A stretch of 64,000 nt of DNA from Candidatus Uabimicrobium amorphum. GTDB lineage: Bacteria > Planctomycetota > Uabimicrobiia > Uabimicrobiales > Uabimicrobiaceae. The notes under the pieces were generated by a model. The model searched no databases, had not been told where the DNA came from, and saw only the letters and a list, made by a program, of their open reading frames with translations. Within the stretch, counting starts at the first letter, position 1. Each line of letters opens with the position of its first letter. The DNA lies in assembly GCF_009002475.1 (NCBI RefSeq), contig NZ_AP019860.1, positions 2,294,001 through 2,358,000 of the forward strand, written 5' to 3'. The position numbers and the translations under genes were made by a program. This document shows, in pieces, positions 46,201 to 53,741 of this stretch.

Positions 46201-46507
46201 CGGACTAGCCCCGATGATCATCGAAACCTCCGTACAAGCGCGTTTTCTGATACCTATGGCAATATCCCTGGGTTTTGGAATCCTATTCGCCACCTTCATC
46301 GTTCTCTTGGTATTACCCGCACTTTACATAATACTAGAAGACATACTATGGATCTACCGTGCTGTTATGCGTTTTTGGCGTTATGAAGATGCCTATGAAT
46401 TAGAATTAATTGCGCCTAAATTAGCACAACAAGTCTATGATGAAATTCACAAAGAGGAAGAAAAAGATCGACGCGAACGCGAAGACGATGGACTGCGAGT
46501 AGAGTAG
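43235..46507 (+). CDS. RND-family efflux permease (AcrB-like), system 3
   Basis: 1,090 residues with two RND halves. The proton-relay pair Asp403-Asp404 is seen in GIIVDDAVIVGENVYEKR. The conserved porter region ITYPGASPEEVEQGIILAIE and C-terminal LTGVVVNDSLVLIVAANEFR are present. A charged C-terminal tail of about 45 residues (EEEKDRREREDDGLRVE) projects into the cytosol. Its start overlaps the adaptor gene end by 8 bases. Together with the two upstream genes it forms the only complete tripartite pump in the window. Confidence 0.95.
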   Translation: MSNEKKLSGPIAWMTRNHVAANLLMGIFILGGAIVGFGVKQEVFPEFVSERVNIEITYPGASPEEVEQGIILAIEDSIQGLDGVKTTLSNAFESRAQITATLLNGADASKALQDIKNAVDRIQTFPEDAERPIVSLIEARNQVLSVMVYGEQEEYRLREIAEQIRDGLLQEKGITLVTLSAARPFEIAIEIPQQQLRRYNLSLGQVSAKVRAFALELPGGGIKTKGGEILLRTQERKDYAQEYANIPIVVDPNGSVVYLKDIAIIRDQFAETDEEASYNGKRAIEIQVFRVGSETPQSVSRVANKYVKQVRSGLPQDVKLAVWNDRSEVYKDRMYLLLKNAGIGLILVLMLLGLFLDPRLAFWVTLGIPISVLGSFLFIPFTGASINMISLFAFIVTLGIIVDDAVIVGENVYEKRQQGLGFMDAAILGAKGMTLPVCFAVLTNIAAFLPLFFVPGDSGNLFKQIPAIVVSVFIVSLVESLFVLPAHLSHKDKPNVFWFVLAIPSKIFSRIMIFAANKLHAPLVRLCVRHRYTTLSVAIAILILSVSLVIGGRIPFTFMPKISSDRVTAQVQLPFGIAIEDSRKIKDILVEKAREVIANNGGEKIVRGIYAKIGSAIGGFGPGVRGGGVTGSHLVGVQVYLVTASKRDVTSQDFARQWRELTQGLPNVQTISFDSSIGNSSGAAIQVELSHRSRKILETASEELAKIVGTYDGAKDIDDGVSQGKPQINFKLRPEAASLNLTANDVAIQIRGAFFGIESLRQQRGRNEVKVMVRFPLEERQTYNTLEQMVIRTPGGIEVPLMEVVELRYDYAYTEINRRDGRRIISVTGDVDSKQGNANNIMGEIVANEIPRLQKKYQGLTYSLEGEQAAQRESLDFLKIGFIFALMAIYALLAISFASYYQPFLVMFCIPFGIIGAIWGHVFLGFGLSLISMFGLIALTGVVVNDSLVLIVAANEFRYGENLTAKESIVRASVRRLRPILLTSLTTFFGLAPMIIETSVQARFLIPMAISLGFGILFATFIVLLVLPALYIILEDILWIYRAVMRFWRYEDAYELELIAPKLAQQVYDEIHKEEEKDRREREDDGLRVE

Positions 46508-46528
46508 TCTAAATAAAAACGGATCCAC

Positions 46529-46612
46529 AAAAAAACGTTCATGTTCACCAAAAACGACAACGAATCATTCATGATAAACGTTTTCGTTTTTCGCGAACGT
46601 GAACGTTTTTTT
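46529..46612 (+). terminator. Long hairpin terminator of the OMF-adaptor-RND operon
   Basis: The arms 46529-46546 and 46595-46612 pair over 18 bases with one exception (AAAAAAACGTTCATGTTC with GAACGTGAACGTTTTTTT) and end in a run of seven T, 21 bases after the permease stop. The 48-base loop holds further CGTTTTCG-type self-complementary sequence. Confidence 0.8.
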
Positions 46613-46799
46613 ATTGCAACACACATTATCTAAATCTATGTAAATACGAGACTTGGAATCTATTTCAAAAAAACCGTAAAAAAACCGTATTTATTGTTGC
46701 AATTTATGAAACCTCATGCTATCTTTATACAAGAGAAAAAGATTCAACACATTCTCCACATACAAACTTCTATACTCTGAATTAACCATTCATAAATTT

Positions 46800-46824
46800 A
46801 GCCGCTATAAGAACTATAGCGGCT
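46800..46824. terminator. Hairpin between the RND operon and the tandem membrane-protein genes
   Basis: A 10-bp perfect stem (AGCCGCTATA / TATAGCGGCT) with loop AGAAC lies 11 bases past the stop of the minus-strand gene ending at 46836. The interval 46613-46799 otherwise shows no gene or clear signal. Confidence 0.6.
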
Positions 46825-46835
46825 TATTTTATTTG

Positions 46836-47426
46836 TTACCTAGCTTTTATCCTACCACCTCTCACTTTTCTCCTATAAACTTTAGCTTTTCTCCACTCTT
46901 CTAGTTTTTCCTCTATTATTTTCAAAAATAATTCGTGATTTTGTTTTGCCAAAGCTTCTTTATAGAGTTCTTGGTGTAGTGAGTACCCAAAAACCCTACC
47001 TTTTTTCACCTTGAGAATAAGCGGATATCGTTTTCCTTGTTCGCTAGTCGGGTATTTTTTCCCTTCCTCGCGAAGCATATTCGATAAAAATTTATGTGGC
47101 CACCTGTTTCTGCTGTGTTTTCCTTGCCAAAACAATGGTGCAACACCGCTCGATAAATGCGGCAATATTTGTTTTTCGATAAAAGCAAGGCTCGACTTTT
47201 TTGGGGTATAACAAAAAAACTCCTGGTCTTCGATGGTCTCTAAAAATACATTGTATTCCTCCATGAATTTCTTGTGTTTTCTTTTCATGTAAATATCAAA
47301 TACAAAGCCAATGGGAAACACAATTAGAATCAGAAGGATGTAGATCGAAAATATACCTACGGTAGCGATGATCACAAGATAAATAGTAAAGATACATAGT
47401 AATGCTTTTTGTAATAAACTTGTCAT
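46836..47426 (-). CDS. Membrane protein of unknown function, tandem paralogue A
   Basis: 196 residues from ATG 47426, supported by AAAGG at the same spacing as in the neighbouring paralogue; the open frame continues to 47474. No known family recognised. Two N-terminal membrane helices (about 8-50) are followed by a soluble domain: FMEEYNVFLETIEDQEFFCY, TPKKSSLAFIEKQILPHLSS, PLILKVKKGRVFGYSLHQEL. The C-terminus is a basic tail (RRKVRGGRIKAR) that its partner lacks. It shares these blocks with the gene immediately upstream, so the pair arose by duplication. Confidence 0.75.
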   Translation of the reverse strand: MTSLLQKALLCIFTIYLVIIATVGIFSIYILLILIVFPIGFVFDIYMKRKHKKFMEEYNVFLETIEDQEFFCYTPKKSSLAFIEKQILPHLSSGVAPLFWQGKHSRNRWPHKFLSNMLREEGKKYPTSEQGKRYPLILKVKKGRVFGYSLHQELYKEALAKQNHELFLKIIEEKLEEWRKAKVYRRKVRGGRIKAR

Positions 47427-47496
47427 AATAAGCCTTTGTGTAAAAAATAGTATTTTATTCATATACGCAAACATGACTCTTTAGCTTCATTATTTC

Positions 47497-48018
47497 TTAC
47501 CGCAAACGTTTTCTCAATTTTTGCAGTTCCTGTTCTATGATGTCTAAAAATAGTTGGTGATTTTGTTGTGACAGAACTTTCCCGTGAAGTTCATGGTGTA
47601 AGGAAACCCCCAGTACCCTACCTTTTTTTACTTTGAGGAGAAAGGGATACTGTCGTCGATTTTGGTAAAGCATAAACCTAATCCATTCTTCTGGAAGTTC
47701 GCTATTGCACTCTTTACCGCTAAAAAAAACTGGCGCCACATCTTTTGACAAATTTGGCAATATTTGTTCTTCGATAAAAGCAAGACTTGACTTTTTTGGG
47801 GTGTAGAAAAAAAACTCCTGCCCTTCAATTTCTTCTAAAAATGCGTTGTACTCCTCCATATATTCTTCGCGCTGTTTTTTCTCGTCGAATTCACATATAA
47901 AATTAATCGGATATAGAATGCAACGCATCACAAACCAAATAACTCTGAAGATAACCCAAAGTAATATGATGACACCCAAAAAGATATAGAATAATGCCTT
48001 GCCTGGTAAATTTATCAT
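47497..48018 (-). CDS. Membrane protein of unknown function, tandem paralogue B
   Basis: 173 residues from ATG 48018 with AAAGG upstream. Two N-terminal membrane helices, then EEYMEEYNAFLEEIEGQEFF, TPKKSSLAFIEEQILPNLSK, and FLLKVKKGRVLGVSLHHELH. It is about half identical to paralogue A in the soluble part and somewhat shorter. The 71 bases between the two genes and the leader upstream of this one share the words CATATACGCAAA and AAAAAATAGTAT, so promoter and gene were duplicated together. Family unknown; the TPKKSSLAFIE block suggests a conserved function. Confidence 0.75.
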   Translation of the reverse strand: MINLPGKALFYIFLGVIILLWVIFRVIWFVMRCILYPINFICEFDEKKQREEYMEEYNAFLEEIEGQEFFFYTPKKSSLAFIEEQILPNLSKDVAPVFFSGKECNSELPEEWIRFMLYQNRRQYPFLLKVKKGRVLGVSLHHELHGKVLSQQNHQLFLDIIEQELQKLRKRLR

Positions 48019-48263
48019 AATAAACCTTTGCATAAAAAATAGTATATTTATTCATATACGCAAATATAGTCTTTTAGTTTGATCTCAGACAAATTTTCTC
48101 ACCGCCAATGTCATTACGCTTGTAAAAAGCGAAGTAAGTCTATCTTCATCTAGAAAAACGCGGACAGTAACCTCCTGTATTGCTTTTTGTTATTCCAAAA
48201 CAAAATTTTTCAGGTAAAATAGCCAAAAAATAAATTCATCAACATTAGAAAAAGGAATACAAA

Positions 48264-48815
48264 ATGGCTGAAGTTATCAAAGCACCGGAAAAAGTACAGT
48301 GGAGTAATAAAAAATCAATTTTTCTTGCGGGAACGATTGACAATGGCCAGGGAATTGATTGGCAGTCTTCGGTAGAACAAGCGCTTTCTGATCTTGACAT
48401 CACCATCTTCAATCCACGTCGCGATGACTGGGATGCGTCGTGGGAGCAGTCCATTGAAAACCCACAATTTCGAGAACAAGTGGAGTGGGAACTCGATCAT
48501 CTCGATTCTTCTACACTGATTCTTATGTATTTTGCTCCGGGTAGTAAATCTCCGGTGACATTGCTTGAGTTTGGTTTACATGCCGTTCGTGACAACTTAA
48601 TTTTGGTGTGTGAAAAAGGTTACTGGCGACGTGGAAATGTCGAAGTTGTTGCAGCGCGTTATGGTCTTCCGTTGTATGAGACTCTTGATCATGGTTTGGA
48701 AATCGTACGCGAAAAACTTCTCGTGGTAAACTCTGACGACAAAATCGCTGAACCAGAAAAGACAGATGAAGAGAATGAAACGGATGATAACGATGGAGAA
48801 ACACAAGAGGCATGA
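48264..48815 (+). CDS. Nucleoside 2-deoxyribosyltransferase-like protein
   Basis: 183 residues, AAAAAGGA upstream of the ATG. The fold landmarks are IFLAGTIDNGQGIDWQ, FNPRRDDWDASWEQSIENPQ, VEWELDHLDSSTLILMYFAP, SKSPVTLLEFGLHA and LILVCEKGYWRRGNV. This matches the Nuc_deoxyrib_tr_2 family, in which the Glu of the LLEFG segment is the likely catalytic nucleophile. Some members act in nucleotide salvage, others in defence or toxin contexts. The C-terminal 25 residues are acidic and disordered (EEENETDDNDGETQEA-like). Its stop overlaps the next gene's ATG by 4 bases. Confidence 0.85.
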   Translation: MAEVIKAPEKVQWSNKKSIFLAGTIDNGQGIDWQSSVEQALSDLDITIFNPRRDDWDASWEQSIENPQFREQVEWELDHLDSSTLILMYFAPGSKSPVTLLEFGLHAVRDNLILVCEKGYWRRGNVEVVAARYGLPLYETLDHGLEIVREKLLVVNSDDKIAEPEKTDEENETDDNDGETQEA

Positions 48816-49912
48816 AAAAGAAAATTGTACTTAGCCTTATAGGTTTTCTCATCATTGCATTGGTGTTTTTTCCCAGTTGTAGTCCAAAAATAAAATACAA
48901 TCTTCCCATTCCGATGGACGATACTTTTTCCCAAGCGGATAGTAACGCACAAAGTCGTTATCAAAAAGCAGCATTGTATTCGCAGCAGCACAACGGTTTT
49001 GCGGTCGTGGTATTGGAAGGCAACAATGTAGTTTTTGAAGAATATCAAAATGGGAGTAGTGCCACCACAGCACATCACATTTTTAGCGGCACAAAAAGTT
49101 TCTCCGCAGCGATGGTCATGGCCGCGGTACAAGACGACATTCTTTCTCTTGATGAGCGTGTTGCCGACACCATCACCGAATGGAAAACGCATCCACAAAA
49201 ATCGCAAATTACCGTGCGTCACTTGCTACAATTTACCAGTGGTGTACAACAAAATTTTTGGCGTTTGTCTTATGATAGTTTTACCGAAAAGCGCGGCGTT
49301 GCGAATAAATATAATTATGCCTTAGCATTGCCTTGTCAACAAACTCCAGGAAGCAAATTCGAATATGGTTCTAGCCATCAAATGATTCTCGGTGAGGTGA
49401 TGCGCCGCAAGACGCATCGTAGCGCGCTAGCGTATCTCAATCATCGTATCTTTTTTCCAATTAACTTTCGTTACGCAGGATGGCTACACGACAACTATGG
49501 CAATCCCATGTTGCCTTATGGATGTTGGACAACCGCACGCGAGTGGTGTAAATTTGGGGTGTTAGTTCGCGATGATGGTGCGTATTTGGGGAAACGAATT
49601 CTCGCGCCTGGTTTTTTCCGCGCGTGTTCTACCGGCACAAAAGCAATGCCAGCATATGGCCTTAATTTTTGGCTAAACGCTGAAGTAAGCGATGAACAGC
49701 GTCAGGATTTAATTCCACAATTGCGCGACAATCCCCCAGGAAGAATCTTGTGTGCACAGGCTCCGGAGGATTTGATTGTGGCGGCAGGGCACAACGGAAA
49801 TCGTCTGTATATCGTTCCTTCGCGAAATTTAGTGATTGCGCGTTTGGGGAATAGTGAAAAAGATTACCACGATGAAGACTTTCTTGCATGTATCTTCGCA
49901 GGAGGTTCTTAA
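48812..49912 (+). CDS. Beta-lactamase-fold serine hydrolase, probable lipoprotein
   Basis: 366 residues. A lipoprotein-type signal (MKKKIVLSLIGFLIIALVFF, then PSCSPK) anchors it in the envelope. The class C/DD-peptidase motif SxxK is in FSGTKSFSAAMV, with the tyrosine motif in EYGSSHQMIL, and a C-terminal GHNGN triad in VAAGHNGNRLYI corresponds to KTG/HxG. Overlap with the deoxyribosyltransferase gene (ATGA) indicates cotranscription. It may be an esterase or peptidase rather than a true beta-lactamase. Confidence 0.85.
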   Translation: MKKKIVLSLIGFLIIALVFFPSCSPKIKYNLPIPMDDTFSQADSNAQSRYQKAALYSQQHNGFAVVVLEGNNVVFEEYQNGSSATTAHHIFSGTKSFSAAMVMAAVQDDILSLDERVADTITEWKTHPQKSQITVRHLLQFTSGVQQNFWRLSYDSFTEKRGVANKYNYALALPCQQTPGSKFEYGSSHQMILGEVMRRKTHRSALAYLNHRIFFPINFRYAGWLHDNYGNPMLPYGCWTTAREWCKFGVLVRDDGAYLGKRILAPGFFRACSTGTKAMPAYGLNFWLNAEVSDEQRQDLIPQLRDNPPGRILCAQAPEDLIVAAGHNGNRLYIVPSRNLVIARLGNSEKDYHDEDFLACIFAGGS

Positions 49913-49918
49913 TAGACT

Positions 49919-49983
49919 AATCGTAACCGTAGTCGTAACCGTAGCCGTAGCCGTAATCGTCACCGTGACCCTGACCGTGACCA
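49919..49983 (+). repeat. Degenerate hexamer tandem repeat, second array
   Basis: About 11 copies of the same CCGTNN-type 6-base unit seen at 7031-7139, in the same order of variants (GTAACC, GTAGCC, GTAATC, GTCACC, GTGACC, CTGACC). It begins within 7 bases of the upstream gene's stop, again in a convergent intergenic space. Confidence 0.85.
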
Positions 49984-50183
49984 TCAATGCCATTGAATTA
50001 AGCGTAAACAATCTACAATAAAGACTTACGCTACGTGTTCTCTGGAACTACAAAACAAAATGGTTTTGCAATTTTGACCGTAAGTAGTAACTGTACAACA
50101 CTTTATACGACCAAATTGTACAATCCCAACAGCAAGTTGAAGTAGTTTCATTTTAATAAAACAACAGCGAGCTGTCGGGCACG

Positions 50184-50263
50184 GTCATCCCTGACTTGAT
50201 CAGGGAACCAGACGCTTTCAAGTCAAATTTGTATTGCTGGTTTCCCGCTTTCGCGGGAATGAC
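50184..50263. repeat. Pair of REP-like palindromes in inverted orientation (REPIN-like)
   Basis: GTCATCCCTGACTTGATCAG...GGAACCAG (50184-50211) and, on the opposite strand, GTCATTCCCGCGAAAGCG...GGAAACCAG (50263-50237) share the ends GTCATYCC and GGAAACCAG/GGAACCAG and each holds an inner palindrome. The two face each other across a 25-base spacer, the arrangement of REP doublets. A third single copy is at 61490-61517. No REP-associated transposase (RAYT) is in the window. Confidence 0.75.
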
Positions 50264-50320
50264 ATGGATAAGTAAGTCTTTTATTGAATAACACTTACTT
50301 ATTAAGTCAATGGGATTGGA

Positions 50321-50358
50321 CCGTAACCATGACCGAAAAAAATCGGTTGTGGTTACGG
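50321..50358. terminator. 16-bp hairpin downstream of the peptidase gene
   Basis: CCGTAACCATGACCGA and TCGGTTGTGGTTACGG flank an A6 loop. In plus-strand RNA every position pairs, counting two G-U pairs; minus-strand RNA would have two A-C mismatches. It lies 47 bases beyond the stop of pepD and carries the same GTAACC/GACCG words as the hexamer arrays. Confidence 0.5.
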
Positions 50359-50405
50359 CCACAGTCACGATGGTCAACAAACCAAATTAGTCTATTTGCA
50401 AAAAA

Positions 50406-51851
50406 TTACACGCTCTGTAAAATTTCGCAAAATACCTTCCAAAATTCATCTACAGAACCAATATGTACGCGTTCACTTGGAGAATGCGGATTTTCAATCT
50501 GTGGGCCAATAGAGACCATATCCATACCTGGAATTTTCTCACCGATAACTCCGCATTCTAATCCAGCATGTATCGCCTTTACCTCTGGCTCTTCGCCGAA
50601 TGTTTTCGCGTATTGTTCCTTAACCTTTTGCAAAATAGGTGAACTTAGGTCGGGTTTCCATCCTGGATACGGTGCATCTTGGACTACCGTAGCCCCAATG
50701 AGTTTTCCACTTGCCGCTATTTGCTCCCGTACATTTTCCAGAGCTTCCTTGAGTGAACTTCTAGTACTCGTTAGCACTAAACATTTTCCCTCTTCACAAC
50801 GCACGCTAGCAAGGTTGTTGGATGTATTGACAAGTTCCTTAATGTCGGGATTCATTGCAAGTACACCGTGTGGTAGGGTGACTAACAACATGAGTACCTT
50901 ATCACTGGCGTCTTCGGTCAAAACTTGAGCACATTCACTATCTGTCACCGCAATGCTCATCTCAGGTTCGATTTCATTGAACTCGTCTTTGATGCTGTTG
51001 AATTTTTCATTGCATGCGTCGATAAAACTTTGGCGTTTGTCTTCGGGAACAACAAGTGTTGCTTTTGCGTTACGTGGTATCGCATTGTGTTTATCTCCAC
51101 CACTAATCGAACCTAGTTGCAATGCATTGTCTTGACGGAATGACCATAAAATGCGCGACAAAATTTTAATGGCGTTGCCTTTACCAACGTGAATATCACA
51201 TCCTGAGTGACCACCTTTTAATCCGGAAACGACAACCTCTAGGCTGCTGTAATTTTCAGGAACCGCACCTTGCTCTAGCTCGACACTCATTTTTGTGTCC
51301 CCGCCACCTGCGCAACCAACATAAATCATACGGTGCTCTTCGGTATCGAGGTTGATGAGCGTTTTTGCAGTTACGATAGAAGGATCGAGTTCTTTTGCGC
51401 CGGTCAAGCCTGTTTCTTCGTCAATGGTAAACAAACATTCAATCGGGCCATGCTCCCAGTCTTTTTTCTCCATGACCGCAAGTTCTAGTGCGACGCCAAT
51501 TCCATTGTCGGCACCAAGAGTAGTACCTACCGCATATAAGTACTCGCCTTTTTGCGTGACTTGTATGGCATCTTTTTCAAAGTCGTGTTCGGTATCGGGA
51601 TCTTTTTCGCATACCATATCAAGGTGCGATTGTAACACCACTTTGGTGACATCTTCCTTCCCTGGTGTTGCCGGTATCGAAACAACAACATTGCCAATAC
51701 TATCTTCTTTAAAACTGAGATTGTTTCTTTCTGCCACTTTTTTTACATATTGTCGCATCGCTTCTTCGTTTTTTGAGCTGCGAGGGATTTGTCGAATTTC
51801 ATCGAAGTGTTGCCATACAGCAACGGGTTCTAGTGTTTTTAAATCTACCAT
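50406..51851 (-). CDS. pepD: Cytosol nonspecific dipeptidase / aminoacyl-histidine dipeptidase (M20C)
   Basis: 481 residues, the usual PepD length. Zinc-binding and catalytic blocks of M20C are visible: LQSHLDMVCEKDPDTEHDFE, GTTLGADNGIGVALELAV, FTIDEETGLTGAKELDP and NLDTEEHRMIYVGCAGGGD, and the C-terminal AIHAGLECGVIGEKIPGMDM. It cleaves Xaa-His and other dipeptides in the cytosol. Last gene of a five-gene operon, 12 bases after mutL. Confidence 0.92.
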   Translation of the reverse strand: MVDLKTLEPVAVWQHFDEIRQIPRSSKNEEAMRQYVKKVAERNNLSFKEDSIGNVVVSIPATPGKEDVTKVVLQSHLDMVCEKDPDTEHDFEKDAIQVTQKGEYLYAVGTTLGADNGIGVALELAVMEKKDWEHGPIECLFTIDEETGLTGAKELDPSIVTAKTLINLDTEEHRMIYVGCAGGGDTKMSVELEQGAVPENYSSLEVVVSGLKGGHSGCDIHVGKGNAIKILSRILWSFRQDNALQLGSISGGDKHNAIPRNAKATLVVPEDKRQSFIDACNEKFNSIKDEFNEIEPEMSIAVTDSECAQVLTEDASDKVLMLLVTLPHGVLAMNPDIKELVNTSNNLASVRCEEGKCLVLTSTRSSLKEALENVREQIAASGKLIGATVVQDAPYPGWKPDLSSPILQKVKEQYAKTFGEEPEVKAIHAGLECGVIGEKIPGMDMVSIGPQIENPHSPSERVHIGSVDEFWKVFCEILQSV

Positions 51852-51863
51852 TTTTTACCTTTC

Positions 51864-53741
51864 TTACGTTCTTTTAAAGTGCTTCTCTAACTCTTTTAGA
51901 GTGATTTTTAAGGTAGTGGGTCTGCCATGAGGGCAATGGAACGGGTTGTCTGCGTCTTCACGTCGCTGAATCAAAGAGATAACCTCTTCGGGATTGAGAT
52001 TGTCTCCCGCTTTTATTGCTGCCTTGCACGACATCATTTCAATGATAGGGTCAATGACATCGCTAATATTGACTTTATTTTTACGCTCCAATTGTTCCAG
52101 CAAATCGCGAAGTAAGTCACCAGCATGCACATCGCTTACCATCTGTGGTATCGCGCGAATAATCACATCGTCGCGCACGACTTCCATTTCCATCCCTAGC
52201 TCTTCGAGATGTTGTTGCCATTCACTAAATGTCGCCATTTCCGTTGCTGTTAGGTGTACAGTCACCGGAAAAAGCAGCATTTGTGATTGTACCTGTTTTT
52301 GTGCAACTTGTTGTTTTAATTTTGAATAGATAATGCGCTCATGTAGGGCATGCTGATCTATGACTTCTATACCTCGTAGAGTTTCTATGATAATGTAACT
52401 ATCGTGAACCTGAAACCAACGTAGTGGAACATTTTTTTCTTCTTCGGAAAAAAGATTCTGCGATTGCGGTGCTGGCTGGGTCCTTGAAGACATCGCTGTC
52501 GTAGATGTCATGGGTGCGTTTTCAAATACAGGAACATCCATCTCGTCTATTTTTTCATAGCTATTTGTGCTGACACTGCCACCCATGTGATTTGCCATGG
52601 TTTCTTGCACAAAATTTCCCGGAGTATAGTAATTGCTATGCGTTTGATTACTTTGCGAATCGTAGTAATTTGCCGGAGGAGGTGTATACGAAGTCGACGG
52701 TGTCGTATACGAAGTCGATGGTCCGTCGGAAAACAACGGAATCGAAGGACGTAAGTCACCCTTACGCAACCCTTCAAGAGTCGCATGATAAACAGCGCTA
52801 TATATCCCAGAAGAATCACGATAGCGAACTTCCGCTTTGGTAGGATGCACATTGACATCCACATCCTCGGGGTGCATTTGTAAAAAAAGCACCGCCACCG
52901 CATGGCGTTTCATCGGTAAATAATCGCTATACGCATCGGCAACCGCGCGCAGCACAATGCGATCTTTAATACAGCGCCCGTTGATATACACGTATTGCTG
53001 TTTACTGTTGGCGCGATTTACTTCGGGAGGAGCGAGAAATGCCTGGACTTCGATTCCATTTCTTTCATAGGAAATTTCTAGCATTTCACATTCGCCAATC
53101 GCAAGTAGCTGTTCAATGCGCTCTTTTAGCGTCGCTGTTTTTTCTACGTGAAAAACGATTTTGTTATTATGAGTAAGTTTGAATGACGCCTTATGATAGG
53201 ATAACGCCAATTTAGTTAGCGTATCGGTGATGTGCCCCATCTCCGTCGCTTTTTTCTTTAAAAACTTACGCCGTGCAGGAATATTAAAAAACAAATCGTG
53301 AACTTCAATGATCGTTCCGTGATTCATTGCGACTGGTTCAAGCGGTTTGACATCACCTCCAAAGGAACGAATTTTGTATCCACTTTGTTCGCCACTAGGA
53401 CAACTAGAGATAAAAACATCGGCAACGGAAGCGACACTGGCAAGCGCTTCGCCGCGAAAACCCAATGTTCTTATGTTTAACAAATCATCGGCGTTTTGTA
53501 ATTTACTCGTTGCATGACTGGTAATCGCAAGAGGTAAATCCTCGCGGTCAATACCACAGCCATTGTCGGTGATGCGAATCAGTCGCGAACCAGCTTCTTC
53601 AACACCAACTTCTATGGCAGTTGCACCTGCGTCTATACTGTTTTCTACCAGCTCCTTCACAATAGATGCCGGGCGTTCAATACACTCGCCCGCAGCTATT
53701 TGATTGACTAATAGAGGAGGAAGTACTTTTATTTTACTCAT
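51864..53741 (-). CDS. mutL: DNA mismatch repair protein MutL
   Basis: 625 residues. The GHKL ATPase N-terminus is complete: NQIAAGECIERPASIVKELV, ENSIDAGA, ITDNGCGI, and TLGFRGEALASVASV. A Ser/Thr/Gln-rich linker (about 335-430) leads to the dimerisation domain with DQHALHERIIYSK, MMSCKAAIKAGD and CPHGRP. The nuclease motif DQHA(X)2E(X)4E of endonuclease-type MutL ends in Ser rather than Glu here, so nicking activity is uncertain although CPHGRP is kept. The ATG overlaps the stop of the upstream gene by 4 bases. No mutS is in the window. Confidence 0.95.
   Translation of the reverse strand: MSKIKVLPPLLVNQIAAGECIERPASIVKELVENSIDAGATAIEVGVEEAGSRLIRITDNGCGIDREDLPLAITSHATSKLQNADDLLNIRTLGFRGEALASVASVADVFISSCPSGEQSGYKIRSFGGDVKPLEPVAMNHGTIIEVHDLFFNIPARRKFLKKKATEMGHITDTLTKLALSYHKASFKLTHNNKIVFHVEKTATLKERIEQLLAIGECEMLEISYERNGIEVQAFLAPPEVNRANSKQQYVYINGRCIKDRIVLRAVADAYSDYLPMKRHAVAVLFLQMHPEDVDVNVHPTKAEVRYRDSSGIYSAVYHATLEGLRKGDLRPSIPLFSDGPSTSYTTPSTSYTPPPANYYDSQSNQTHSNYYTPGNFVQETMANHMGGSVSTNSYEKIDEMDVPVFENAPMTSTTAMSSRTQPAPQSQNLFSEEEKNVPLRWFQVHDSYIIIETLRGIEVIDQHALHERIIYSKLKQQVAQKQVQSQMLLFPVTVHLTATEMATFSEWQQHLEELGMEMEVVRDDVIIRAIPQMVSDVHAGDLLRDLLEQLERKNKVNISDVIDPIIEMMSCKAAIKAGDNLNPEEVISLIQRREDADNPFHCPHGRPTTLKITLKELEKHFKRT

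Larger units (their letters stand above)
49913..50405. other. 493-bp gene-free convergent region holding three repeat elements
   Basis: Between the serine hydrolase and the peptidase gene, which face each other, lie the hexamer array (49919-49983), a pair of inverted palindromes (50184-50263) and a 16-bp hairpin (50321-50358). Short open frames across it read low-complexity Val/Thr/Ala peptides and are not credible genes. Confidence 0.8.

Noticed and set aside
48264..48815. Defence-system effector role for the deoxyribosyltransferase-like protein
   Set aside because: The neighbours are a serine hydrolase and unknown membrane proteins, with no sensor or other defence gene next to it.
48812..49912. 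Dedicated beta-lactam resistance gene
   Set aside because: The SxxK fold is shared by many esterases and peptidases; nothing here shows beta-lactam specificity.
49836..50021. Small ORFs reading through the hexamer array (Val/Thr/Ala repeats)
   Set aside because: The peptide is only the translation of a non-coding tandem repeat; there is no start signal or domain.
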